Positions 50,213-60,826 of a DNA stretch of 64,000 nt are shown piece after piece (the stretch's first letter is position 1; the number at the start of each line of letters is the position of its first letter). Source of the DNA: Cupriavidus cauae (GTDB lineage Bacteria > Pseudomonadota > Gammaproteobacteria > Burkholderiales > Burkholderiaceae). Made by a program: the position numbers and the translations under genes. The stretch spans positions 1 through 64,000 of the forward strand of contig NZ_VWRN01000063.1 of the NCBI RefSeq assembly GCF_008632125.1, in the 5' to 3' direction. A model generated the notes under the pieces. The model was not told the origin of the DNA. It did not search any database and was given only the letters and a program-made list of their open reading frames with translations.

Positions 50213-51750
50213 TCGACTGGCTGCACAAGCACGCACAGCACCGCCCGGACAAGATCGCGCTGGTCGACGTCGACAGTGGCCGGCAGATCAGCTACCGCCA
50301 GTTCGACGAGCGCGCCAGCCGCTTCGCCGAATACCTGAGCGAGACGCTCGCGCTCTCACCCGGCAGCCGCGTCGCCGTGCTGGCGCACAACAGCTCGGAC
50401 TATCTCGAGATGCTGTACGGCTGCGCCAAGGCCGGCATGGTGATGGTGTGCCTGAACTGGCGGCTGGCGCCGGCCGAGTTGAAGCCGATTCTGGACGACT
50501 GCACGCCGCAGGTGCTGGTCGCCGGCGACGGATTCCTGCACGTGGTCGCCGAACTGGCACGCGGACGCGCGTTGCGCGCGGTGCTGCATCTGGCGGACGA
50601 CGAGGCGGCCGATGTGCCGGCCGGCTGGACCGAGTACGAGGCAGTGCTGGCCGCGGCGTCCGGGCGCATCGTCGAGATGCCCTGCCGCGACGAGCACGAG
50701 GTCTGGCACTTGCTGTACACCTCCGGCACCACCGGCCGACCCAAGGGCGTGATCCAGACCTACGGCATGGTGTTCTTCAACGCCGTCAACGCGACGATCG
50801 CCAACCGCATCACCCGCGACGACGTGATGCTGGCGGTGCTGCCGTTCTTCCATACCGGCGGATTGAACCTGTATGCCAATCCGGTGCTGCACGCCGGCGG
50901 CACCGTGCATGTCGCGCGCCAGTTCGACGCGGGCGCCACGCTGGCGCGGCTCGATGCGCGGTCCGGCGCCGGCATCACGATGTTCTTCGCGGTGCCGTCG
51001 ATCTACCAGTTCCTCAGCCAGCATCCGGACTTCGAACGGGCCGACCTGTCGGGTCTGCGCAGCTGCGCGGCCGGCGGCTCGCCGGTACCGCTGCCGCTGC
51101 TGCAGGCGTACCAGGCCAAGGGCGTGACGATCTGCTTCGGCTTCGGCATGACCGAGACCGGCCCGACCGTGTTCGTCGCCGACGAGGACACCGCGCGCCG
51201 CAAGCCCGGCACGATCGGCAAGCCGGTCGGCTCGATGCTGACGCGCGTGGTCGATCCGCTCGGCAACGATGTCGCGCCCGGCGAGCGCGGCGAGCTGCTG
51301 ATCAAGGGGCCGGGCGTGACGCCGGGCTACTGGAACCTGCCCGAGGCGACCGCGGCCGCGCTGCGCGACGGCTGGCTGCATTCGGGCGACATCGCCTATG
51401 TCGACGCCGACGGCGACTACTACATCGTCGATCGCGCCAAGGACATGTTCATTTCCGGGGGCGAGAACGTCTATCCGGCCGAGGTCGAGCAGGCGCTGTT
51501 CGCGCTGCCGCAGGTGGCCGAGGCGGCGGTGATCGGCGTCGCCGACGAACGCTGGGGCGAGGTCGGCATGGCCCTGCTGGTGCTGAAACCCGGCGCCAGC
51601 CTGGACCCGCAGGACGTCATCGCGCACTGCCGGCAACGGCTGGCTGGCTACAAGGTACCGCGCCATGTGCGCGTGGTCGACGCCCTGCCGCGCACGCCGT
51701 CCGGAAAGATCGAGAAACACAAGCTGCGCATGCAATACCGGCAGCATTGA
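50203..51750 (+). CDS. Acyl-CoA synthetase (AMP-forming)
   Basis: The 515-residue ANL-family ligase activates a carboxylic acid to its CoA thioester. Motifs: YTSGTTGRPKGV (phosphate loop), GFGMTETGPTVF, the GWLHSGDIAYVDADGDYYIV core followed by DRAKDMFISGGENVYPAEVE, and the catalytic Lys in RTPSGKIEKHKL. The sequence resembles short/medium fatty-acid or 3-hydroxyacid ligases but does not fix the substrate. Genomic context (oligomer hydrolase, MaoC) suggests (R)-3-hydroxybutyrate or another short hydroxyacid. Confidence 0.92.
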   Translation: MYVVDWLHKHAQHRPDKIALVDVDSGRQISYRQFDERASRFAEYLSETLALSPGSRVAVLAHNSSDYLEMLYGCAKAGMVMVCLNWRLAPAELKPILDDCTPQVLVAGDGFLHVVAELARGRALRAVLHLADDEAADVPAGWTEYEAVLAAASGRIVEMPCRDEHEVWHLLYTSGTTGRPKGVIQTYGMVFFNAVNATIANRITRDDVMLAVLPFFHTGGLNLYANPVLHAGGTVHVARQFDAGATLARLDARSGAGITMFFAVPSIYQFLSQHPDFERADLSGLRSCAAGGSPVPLPLLQAYQAKGVTICFGFGMTETGPTVFVADEDTARRKPGTIGKPVGSMLTRVVDPLGNDVAPGERGELLIKGPGVTPGYWNLPEATAAALRDGWLHSGDIAYVDADGDYYIVDRAKDMFISGGENVYPAEVEQALFALPQVAEAAVIGVADERWGEVGMALLVLKPGASLDPQDVIAHCRQRLAGYKVPRHVRVVDALPRTPSGKIEKHKLRMQYRQH

Positions 51751-51791
51751 TGCGGCGCTCGCATGCGGCGTTGCCACGCAAGGAGACCACG

Positions 51792-54128
51792 ATGCAGCAC
51801 AGACACGGAAGCGATGTGGCAGGACAGGGGGCGGGGCAGGCGGCAAGGCAGGAAGTGGGGCGAGCGGCCGGGCAAGGGGCAAGGCAAGACGCAGGGCACG
51901 GCGCAGGGCAAGGACGCCGCGGCGCCGCCAGGGCCATGCCAACGGCGGCAGGCGCGGCGCCATCGATGTCGCGGCCGGCCGTGCGCCGGGAAGGGCGGCC
52001 CGCCTGTGCGGGACCGGCGCGTCCCGCCGCCACCCGCCTGCTCGCGGTGCCGCTGGCCTGCATGGCGCTGGTCGCATGCGGCTCCGACGATGACGACGAC
52101 CGTGGCGCTCCGGTCAACCAGCGCCCGGCCTATATCGGTTCGCTGACCGTGCATGAGTACGACGGCAGCGCCGACGACCTGCTGACCGCCGGGCTCGGCA
52201 AGGACGGACTGGCAGGCACCGCGCCGCTGCCGGCCGATCCGAATGCGCCGACGCGCACCGAACTGCGCCGCTATGCGATCTGGAGCAACTACACGGCGCT
52301 GGTCGATGTCAGCGCCGCCGGCGGCTACGGCACGCTGTACGGGCCCAATGTCGATGCGCAGGGCACCGTGACCGGCGGCCAGGGCAAGATCCCCGGCGTC
52401 GAGTACCTGGCCTATGCCGACGACGGCAGCGGCCGGCAGAACGTCACGATGATGGTGCAGATCCCGGCCAGCTTCGATCCCGCGCGGCCCTGCCTGATCA
52501 CCGCCACGTCCTCCGGCTCGCGCGGCGTCTACGGCGGCATCTCGACCGGCGAATGGGGCCTGAAGCGCGGCTGCGCGGTCGCCTATACCGACAAGGGCAC
52601 CGGCGCGGCGCCGCACGATCTGGGCAACGACACCGTCGCGCTGATCGACGGCACCCGCACCAGCCGCGCCGCGGCAGGCCGCGAGGCGCATTTCGCCGCG
52701 CCGATCGACGACAACGCGCGCGCCGCCTTCAACGCCGCGGCGCCGCATCGGCTGGCCTTCAAGCATGCGCATTCGCAGCGCAATCCCGAGAAGGACTGGG
52801 GCCTGTTCACGCTGCAGGCGATCGAATTCGGCATCTGGGCAATCAACGACCGCCATGGCGAGGTGCGCGACGGCCAGCGCCGCCGCACCATCGACAAGGA
52901 CAAGCTGCTGGTGATCGCCTCGAGCCTGTCCAATGGCGGCGGCGCGGCGGTCGCCGCGGCCGAGGCCGACGTGCAGGGCCTGATCGACGGCGTCGCGGTC
53001 AGCGAGCCGAACCTGAACATGCCGCAGGATGCCGGCATCACGGTGCGGCGCGGCGGCACGCCGGTCGCGGTGAACGGCCGCACGCTGTACGACTACACGA
53101 CGATGGCCAACCTGCTGCAGCTGTGCGCGGCGCAGGACCCGGCCAACGCGCAGGCGCCGGCGGTCGGTTTCTACGCGACGCTGGGCGCCATTCCGGCCAA
53201 CCGCTGCGCCGCGCTCGCCAGCGCCGGCATCGTCAAGGGCGCGACGCTGGCGGAACAGGCGGCCAGCGCCCAGCAGGCGCTGCGCGACTATGGCTGGGAG
53301 CCCGAATCGTCGGTGCTGCACGCCTCGCTGGGCTTCTTTGAGGTGGCCAGCGCGGTGTCGGTGACCTATGCCAATGCGCTGTCGCGCGCCAGCGTGACCG
53401 ACCGGCTGTGCGGCTACAGCTTCAGCGGCATCAACGCGGCGTTCGAACCCGCGCCGGTGACCCAGGCGCAGATGGCCAACATGTTCTCCACCGGCAATGG
53501 CGTGCCGCCGTCGTCGGGCGTGCAGCTGATCAACGACCTGGACCCGCGCGGTCCGCGCCGCGACCTGCTGTCGCGCTCGCCCGGCTCGCCGGTAGACGAC
53601 GCCAACACCGCCGGCGCGCGCTGCCTGCGCGACCTGGTGACCGGCAACTCGCCGCAGGCCCTCGCGCTGCAGGTGGGCCAGCGCCTGACGCTGCGCAACG
53701 GCAACCTGCGCGGCAAGCCGGCGCTGATCGTGCACGGCCGCGACGATGCGCTGCTGCCGGTCAACCACACCTCGCGCCCGTACCTGGGCCTGAACCGGCA
53801 GCGCGAGGGCGCGGCCAGCCGGCTGTCGTATGTCGAGGTGACCAACGCCCAGCACTTCGACGCCTTCAATGCGCTGGTGCCCGGCTATGGCAATCGCTAC
53901 GTGCCGCTGCATCTGTACCTGAACCGCGCGCTCGACGCGATGTACGACCATCTGCGCAGCGGCACGCCGCTGCCGCCGTCGCAGGTGGTGCGCACGGTGC
54001 CGCGCGGGGGCACGCCGAACTCGCCGGCGCCGGCGATCCAGCCGTCCAACGTGCCCGGCTTTGCCGCCAACCCCGCCGCCGGCGACCGCATCGAGGTCGT
54101 CGGGGGCATCGTCGAGGTACCGCAGTGA
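51792..54128 (+). CDS. D-(-)-3-hydroxybutyrate oligomer hydrolase, lipoprotein
   Basis: ATG 51792 follows AAGGAG and gives 778 residues. The body matches the 3HB-oligomer hydrolase family (EC 3.1.1.22, PhaZ2/PhaY of Ralstonia): RAYIGSLTVHEYDG-like start (PAYIGSLTVHEYDGSADDLL), GVYGGISTGEWGLKRGCAVA and the nucleophile region VIASSLSNGGGAAVA, with IVHGRDDALLPVNHTSRPY and NAQHFDAFNAL supplying Asp and His. A lipobox LVAC puts a lipidated Cys at residue 96. It is preceded by an odd repeat-rich arm (AGQG/ARQ units), so the true signal peptide may start later. It hydrolyses PHB breakdown oligomers. Confidence 0.9.
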   Translation: MQHRHGSDVAGQGAGQAARQEVGRAAGQGARQDAGHGAGQGRRGAARAMPTAAGAAPSMSRPAVRREGRPACAGPARPAATRLLAVPLACMALVACGSDDDDDRGAPVNQRPAYIGSLTVHEYDGSADDLLTAGLGKDGLAGTAPLPADPNAPTRTELRRYAIWSNYTALVDVSAAGGYGTLYGPNVDAQGTVTGGQGKIPGVEYLAYADDGSGRQNVTMMVQIPASFDPARPCLITATSSGSRGVYGGISTGEWGLKRGCAVAYTDKGTGAAPHDLGNDTVALIDGTRTSRAAAGREAHFAAPIDDNARAAFNAAAPHRLAFKHAHSQRNPEKDWGLFTLQAIEFGIWAINDRHGEVRDGQRRRTIDKDKLLVIASSLSNGGGAAVAAAEADVQGLIDGVAVSEPNLNMPQDAGITVRRGGTPVAVNGRTLYDYTTMANLLQLCAAQDPANAQAPAVGFYATLGAIPANRCAALASAGIVKGATLAEQAASAQQALRDYGWEPESSVLHASLGFFEVASAVSVTYANALSRASVTDRLCGYSFSGINAAFEPAPVTQAQMANMFSTGNGVPPSSGVQLINDLDPRGPRRDLLSRSPGSPVDDANTAGARCLRDLVTGNSPQALALQVGQRLTLRNGNLRGKPALIVHGRDDALLPVNHTSRPYLGLNRQREGAASRLSYVEVTNAQHFDAFNALVPGYGNRYVPLHLYLNRALDAMYDHLRSGTPLPPSQVVRTVPRGGTPNSPAPAIQPSNVPGFAANPAAGDRIEVVGGIVEVPQ

Positions 54129-55270
54129 CGACGGCCATCCAGCAGACCGCCGGGCCCGCGGTGGGCGCCGCACCTACCACGCCCGCCGCGGCCGCCCCGA
54201 TCCGCGTGCTGACGCAGCACGACTTCGACCGCTTCGCGCGCCTGTCGCGCGACGACAATCCGATCCACTGCGATCCCGCGTTTGCGCGCGGCACGCATTT
54301 CGGTGCGACCGTCGCGCACGGCATGCTGCTGTTCTCGCTGCTGTGCGCGCAGATGCAGCGAGGGCGAGCGGGGCCGGTGCTGCCGCTGGCGCAGACGCTG
54401 ATGTTTCCGCAGCCCACCTACGTCGGCGACGGCGTGGTGGCGGAACTGGTGCCGGGGGAGGGCGCGGCCGGACGGATCGCGCTGCGCACCGCGATCCGCT
54501 GCGTGCAGCGCGGCGGCCGCGCGCTGGGGGCTCCGCCGTCGGCCACACTTTCGGCCCCGCTGTCGGCCCCGCTGTCAGCCCCACTTTCCGCCCCAGTTTC
54601 GGCCGCACTTCCGGCCCGGGAATCGGCACCGTTGTCGGCCACCTTTTCGGCCACCTTTTCGGCCTCGCTGCCTGCTCATGAGGCGCCGGTCACGGCCAGC
54701 GGCGAGGCGGAACTGCTGCTCGATCCCGATGCCGCCGCGCTGGCCGGGCCGCTGGTGGCGGGTGCCGACGCGGCGATCGCCGGCGACGCGGCGCTGTACC
54801 ACCTGCGGCCCGGGCAGCAGGCCGACGCGGTGCGCGCCTTCGAGGCAGCGGACATCGACGAGTACGTGGCGCTGAGCGAGGACGCCAATCCGCTCTACAC
54901 GGACGCGGCGCTGGCCCGGCGCCGCGGCTTCGACGGCCCGGTGGTGCCGCTGCCGCTGCTGGCCGGCATGTTCTCCGACCTGCTCGGCACCCGCCTGCCG
55001 GGGCGCGGCACCGGCTGGATGAAGCAGTCGCTGCGGCTGCGGTCGGCGGCCCGGCTGGGCGAGCCGCTGCGGGCCACGGTGCGGATCGTGCGGCTGCGCG
55101 CCGACAAGGAGCTGGTCAATCTGGCCACCGACATCACGGGCGAGGGCGGCCGGCTGGTGCTGCAGGGCGAGGCGCTGGTGCTGGTGCGCAACCTGGAGCG
55201 CAAGCTCGCGGGCAGCGCCGCCGACCCTGCCTGCCCGGGGGAGGGCCGGCAGGCCGCGGCGTCGTCCTGA
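54125..55270 (+). CDS. Double-hotdog MaoC-like dehydratase
   Basis: GTG 54125 overlaps the preceding stop. The 381 residues form two hotdog domains. The first (about 25-135) has the hydratase motif SRDDNPIHCDPAFA with GATVAHGM, as in (R)-specific enoyl-CoA hydratases. The second (about 235-360) has SEDANPLYTDAALA but GPVVPLPLL in place of the His-Gly element, so it is probably structural. A 45-residue Ser/Ala/Pro/Leu linker, from a 12-bp array at 54539-54610, joins them. It would dehydrate or hydrate a 3-hydroxyacyl-CoA. Confidence 0.88.
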   Translation: MTTAIQQTAGPAVGAAPTTPAAAAPIRVLTQHDFDRFARLSRDDNPIHCDPAFARGTHFGATVAHGMLLFSLLCAQMQRGRAGPVLPLAQTLMFPQPTYVGDGVVAELVPGEGAAGRIALRTAIRCVQRGGRALGAPPSATLSAPLSAPLSAPLSAPVSAALPARESAPLSATFSATFSASLPAHEAPVTASGEAELLLDPDAAALAGPLVAGADAAIAGDAALYHLRPGQQADAVRAFEAADIDEYVALSEDANPLYTDAALARRRGFDGPVVPLPLLAGMFSDLLGTRLPGRGTGWMKQSLRLRSAARLGEPLRATVRIVRLRADKELVNLATDITGEGGRLVLQGEALVLVRNLERKLAGSAADPACPGEGRQAAASS

Positions 55271-55373
55271 TCCCTCCGCCGGCGCATCGCTTCCGCGTGC
55301 TCGTGCGCCGCTTGCGCGCCGCTTGCGCGCTGCTTGCGCCACATCAAGCGACATCAAATACGCATCGTTTCGT

Positions 55374-55401
55374 CTTGAAATGTCACGGCAAAGCCCTATC
55401 T
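55374..55401 (+). promoter_or_regulatory. Sigma32-type heat-shock promoter of clpB
   Basis: CTTGAAA (55374-55380), a 13-bp spacer and CCCTATCT (55394-55401) fit the sigma32 consensus CTTGAA-N13-17-CCCCATNT with one mismatch. The leader to ATG 55502 is about 95 nt. A short 12-bp repeat (GCCGCTTGCGCG-like) lies upstream at 55302-55340. Confidence 0.75.
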
Positions 55402-55501
55402 TCGGCAGTGACATCCGGTGTCCTGCCGGCCGACGACGCGGTGCGTACCGACTGCGCCGCCGGGGCCGCCTCGGGACACGTATCCCAGAGAGGGTTTCCC
55501 C

Positions 55502-58090
<2,589 letters not shown>

Positions 58091-58143
58091 GAAAGAGGTG
58101 GCGCGGCGCATCTCTGGCGCTTGCGCGGCGACGGCGCCCGTTC

Positions 58144-58185
58144 TTGACCTGCGTCAAGGCGCCGTTGCTTCCTTGCCCCTAACAT
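58144..58185 (+). promoter_or_regulatory. ANR/FNR box and -10 of a candidate small RNA
   Basis: TTGAC-CTGC-GTCAA (58144-58157) is a perfect dyad of the ANR/FNR type. TAACAT at 58180-58185 is a reasonable -10. The predicted start (about 58192) puts the box centre at -41.5, the class II FNR activation position. No -35 element is needed there. Confidence 0.7.
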
Positions 58186-58191
58186 CGACCC

Positions 58192-58289
58192 TGTCATGAA
58201 GCTGCGGGGGCGCACTTCATGACTTGTCTACCCGTTTCCAACCTGGAAACTTGACCCGCGGTGCTCCCGTACCGCGGGTTTTTTCTTTT
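58192..58289 (+). ncRNA. Candidate oxygen-responsive small RNA
   Basis: From the predicted start the sequence folds into three hairpins. A perfect 9-bp stem GTCATGAAG/CTTCATGAC (58193-58223) has a G-rich 13-nt loop. A perfect 7-bp stem GTTTCCA/TGGAAAC (58234-58250) has loop ACC. An intrinsic terminator CCCGCGGT/ACCGCGGG follows (58255-58278) with six T. The total is about 95 nt, and there is no ORF. It lies 102 nt after clpB and also serves as its terminator. Function is unknown; ANR/FNR-driven RNAs such as FnrS and PhrS are precedents. Confidence 0.65.
58255..58289 (+). terminator. Intrinsic terminator of clpB and of the small RNA
   Basis: CCCGCGGT pairs with ACCGCGGG across an 8-nt loop, followed by a T6-C-T4 tail. 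Confidence 0.9.
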
Positions 58290-58607
58290 GGGCGCGCGTC
58301 CGCGCCCGTCGTCGCCAAGTCCGGTCATTGCCTCGTCGTTGCCCGGTCCTGTCCGCCGTCCTTCCCCCTCATTGCCCCGTTTCTTGGTCTCGTCTGCGGC
58401 CTCGTCCTTTGGCGTGGCCCTTGGTGGGCCTCGTCATTGCCCCGGCACGGCCGTCCGGCCGCCTTATGCGAAAAACGTGCTTGGATCGGCGAAACCATTC
58501 GTTCCTTGTCGCCTTGCCCGCCGGTAGCCTCGATGCTGTCGCGATGGCCCATGCATGCCGTCGCGCATGCCAGCCTTGTTTTTTCCGACGGACGGGAGCC
58601 CTTGAAG
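58290..58607. other. Gene-free leader region of the sulfate operon
   Basis: This 318-bp stretch shows several TTGCCC-like words but no convincing ORF or hairpin. The frame upstream of sbp is open but lacks a start with a ribosome site. It should hold the sulfate-operon promoter and CysB-type sites, which I cannot place reliably. Confidence 0.4.
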
Positions 58608-59615
58608 ATGATTCGCCAGTTGGCCATTGCGGCCGCAGTGTTGTCCCTTGCCGGCGCGGCCGGTCTCGCGCATGCCCAAACGACCCTGTTGAACGTGTCC
58701 TACGACCCCACGCGCGAGCTGTATGTCGACGTGAATGCCGCCTTCGCCAAGGCCTGGAAGGCCAGGGGCGGCGACAACGTGACGATCCGCCAGTCGCACG
58801 GCGGCTCGGGCAAGCAGGCGCGCTCGGTGATCGACGGGCTGGAGGCGGACGTGGTCACGCTGGCGCTCGGCTACGACGTCGATGCGGTGGCGCAGAAGGG
58901 CCTGATCAAGCCGGACTGGCAGAAGCGGCTGCCGCACAACGCCTCGCCCTATACCTCGACCATCGTGTTCCTGGTGCGCAAGGGCAATCCGAAGAACATC
59001 CGCGACTGGAGCGACCTGGTCAAGCCGGGCGTGCAGGTCATCACGCCCAACCCGAAGACCTCCGGCGGCGCCCGCTGGAACTATCTGGCGGCCTGGGGCT
59101 ATGCGCTGCGCCAGCCGGGCGGCAACGAAGCCAAGGCGCGGGATTTCGTCGCCCAGCTGCTGAAGAACGTGCCGGTGCTGGACTCCGGCGCGCGCGGCGC
59201 GACCACGACCTTCGTCGAGCGCGGCATCGGCGATGTGCTGATCGCCTGGGAGAACGAGGCGCTGCTGGCGATCAAGGAGCTCGGCCCGGACAAGTTCGAT
59301 ATCGTCGCGCCGTCCGTGTCGATCCTGGCCGAGCCGCCGGTCGCGGTGGTCGACAAGGTGGTCGACAAGCGCGGCACGCGCCGTGCCGCCGAGGCCTATC
59401 TGCAGTTCCTCTATACCGACGAGGGCCAGGAGATCGCGGCGCGCAACTACTACCGCCCGATCTCGCAGAAGATCGCGGCCAAGTACGCGTCGGCCTTCCC
59501 GCAGGTGAAGCTGTTCACCATCGACGAGGTGTTCGGCGGTTGGCAGAAGGCGCAGCAGGCCCACTTCGCCGACGGCGGCACCTTCGACCAGGTCTATCAG
59601 CCTGGCCGGCGCTGA
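58608..59615 (+). CDS. sbp: Sulfate ABC transporter periplasmic binding protein
   Basis: ATG 58608 gives 335 residues. The signal peptide (MIRQLAIAAAVLSLAGAAG, cleavage after AHA) precedes LLNVSYDPTRELYVDVNAAF, then QSHGGSGKQARSVIDGLEAD. Further family blocks are VRKGNPKNIRDWSDLVKPGV, NPKTSGGARWNYLAAWGYAL and YLQFLYTDEGQEIAARNYYR. These are diagnostic of Sbp/CysP sulfate or thiosulfate binding proteins. First gene of the sulfate-uptake operon. Confidence 0.96.
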   Translation: MIRQLAIAAAVLSLAGAAGLAHAQTTLLNVSYDPTRELYVDVNAAFAKAWKARGGDNVTIRQSHGGSGKQARSVIDGLEADVVTLALGYDVDAVAQKGLIKPDWQKRLPHNASPYTSTIVFLVRKGNPKNIRDWSDLVKPGVQVITPNPKTSGGARWNYLAAWGYALRQPGGNEAKARDFVAQLLKNVPVLDSGARGATTTFVERGIGDVLIAWENEALLAIKELGPDKFDIVAPSVSILAEPPVAVVDKVVDKRGTRRAAEAYLQFLYTDEGQEIAARNYYRPISQKIAAKYASAFPQVKLFTIDEVFGGWQKAQQAHFADGGTFDQVYQPGRR

Positions 59616-59635
59616 GCCGCGGGACGGGAGCATTC

Positions 59636-60826
59636 ATGAGCCCAGCCGGCACCCAACGCGGCATCGATCACGGCATCGATCGCGGCATCGATCGCGGCAT
59701 CGATCGCGGCAGCGATCGTGGCACCGAACGCGGCGCGCTCCGCCGTCGCGCTCCCGCCGATGGACGGCCGCTCGCGGAGGCGGGCGGCATTCGGGATCTT
59801 GAACGGTGCGCCGGCGCGCGGTTCGACGCGGCCGGCGCGCCGCCGATACCGGCCGACGCGCCGCCGCTTCCGGCCGCGCTGGCCCGCTATCTCGAGGCGC
59901 TGCCGGCGCGGCCCGAGCCCGGCTATTCGCTGTGGCGCGACGCGCGCGGCCAGGTGCAGGGGCGCTTTCACCATTGCTCGCTGACCAGCGCGTTCGCGCC
60001 GCTGATCGCGCTGGCCGACCGCCGCGTGATCGGCCATGAAGGCACCATCCGGACGTACGCAGGCGAGCAGCCGGGACTGGCCGCGTGGAAGCTGTTCGCG
60101 CTGGCGGCCGACGACGCCTCGCTGGTCGCGCTCGACCGGCTGTCGCGGCTGCTGCATGCGATCAACTACGTGGCCGCGGGCGGCACGGGGCGGCTGGTGC
60201 TGAACGTGCACAACCGCCTGCTGGCGGCGGTGGCCGACGACCATGGCGCGGCGTTCCGGCGCGCGGTGCAGGCGCTGGACCTGCCGCAATCGCAGCTGGT
60301 GATCCAGGTGCCGGCCAGCGCCAACGACAACCTGCCGCTGCTGCTGCAGGTCGTGGGCAACTACCGGCGCAACGGCTTCGCCGTCAGCCTGCAGGCGTCA
60401 GACCCGGCCGAGGCGGGCGTGCTGATCGCGCAGGCGCGGCCGGACTGGCTCAAGCTCGATATGGGCCGGCTGTGGACCGACCGCCAGCTGGCCGGCCTGC
60501 GCGCCAGCGCCTTTGAGGCCGGCGTGACGCTGATCGGCCGCCGGCTCGACAGCGCCGAGACCGCGCTGCGGCTGCAGGCGGCCGGTATCGAACTGGGGCA
60601 GGGCGCCCATGCCGGCGCGACGCTCGGCCCAGGCGAGTTGCGGCGCGCGGGGCGCCTGCCGTGCGGCCCGGACTCGTGCCGCGCCGACTCGCACCGCGCC
60701 GACTCGCACCGCGCCGACTCATGCCGCCCCGACTCGGACCGCGCCGACTCGGACCGCGCCGACTCGGACCGCGCCGACCCACACCACGCCGATTCGCGCC
60801 ACGAAGACCAGGAGGAACCGAGATGA
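59636..60826 (+). CDS. Degenerate EAL-domain-like protein with repeat termini
   Basis: ATG 59636 follows GGGAG. The 396-residue protein has a weak EAL-type fold: RRVIGHEGTIRTYAGE stands where active EAL domains have ExLxR, and LVLNVHNRLL and PDWLKLDMGRLW replace the metal-binding strands. Key catalytic acids are missing, so c-di-GMP hydrolysis is unlikely; binding or protein interaction is possible. Five GIDR repeats (59660-59719, 12 bp) start the protein and nine RADSH-like units (60671-60805, 15 bp) end it. It sits between sbp and the rest of the sulfate operon. Confidence 0.7.
   Translation: MSPAGTQRGIDHGIDRGIDRGIDRGSDRGTERGALRRRAPADGRPLAEAGGIRDLERCAGARFDAAGAPPIPADAPPLPAALARYLEALPARPEPGYSLWRDARGQVQGRFHHCSLTSAFAPLIALADRRVIGHEGTIRTYAGEQPGLAAWKLFALAADDASLVALDRLSRLLHAINYVAAGGTGRLVLNVHNRLLAAVADDHGAAFRRAVQALDLPQSQLVIQVPASANDNLPLLLQVVGNYRRNGFAVSLQASDPAEAGVLIAQARPDWLKLDMGRLWTDRQLAGLRASAFEAGVTLIGRRLDSAETALRLQAAGIELGQGAHAGATLGPGELRRAGRLPCGPDSCRADSHRADSHRADSCRPDSDRADSDRADSDRADPHHADSRHEDQEEPR
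60671..60805 (+). repeat. 15-bp in-frame array at the EAL protein C-terminus
   Basis: Nine units of GACTCGCACCGCGCC or close variants encode a run of Asp-Ser-His/Asp-Arg-Ala. The array ends 18 bp before the next start codon. Confidence 0.9.

Noticed and set aside
50448..51791. Upstream extension of the oligomer-hydrolase frame through the ligase gene
   Set aside because: It overlaps a certain ligase gene in another frame, is arginine-rich, and a strong AAGGAG marks ATG 51792 as the start.
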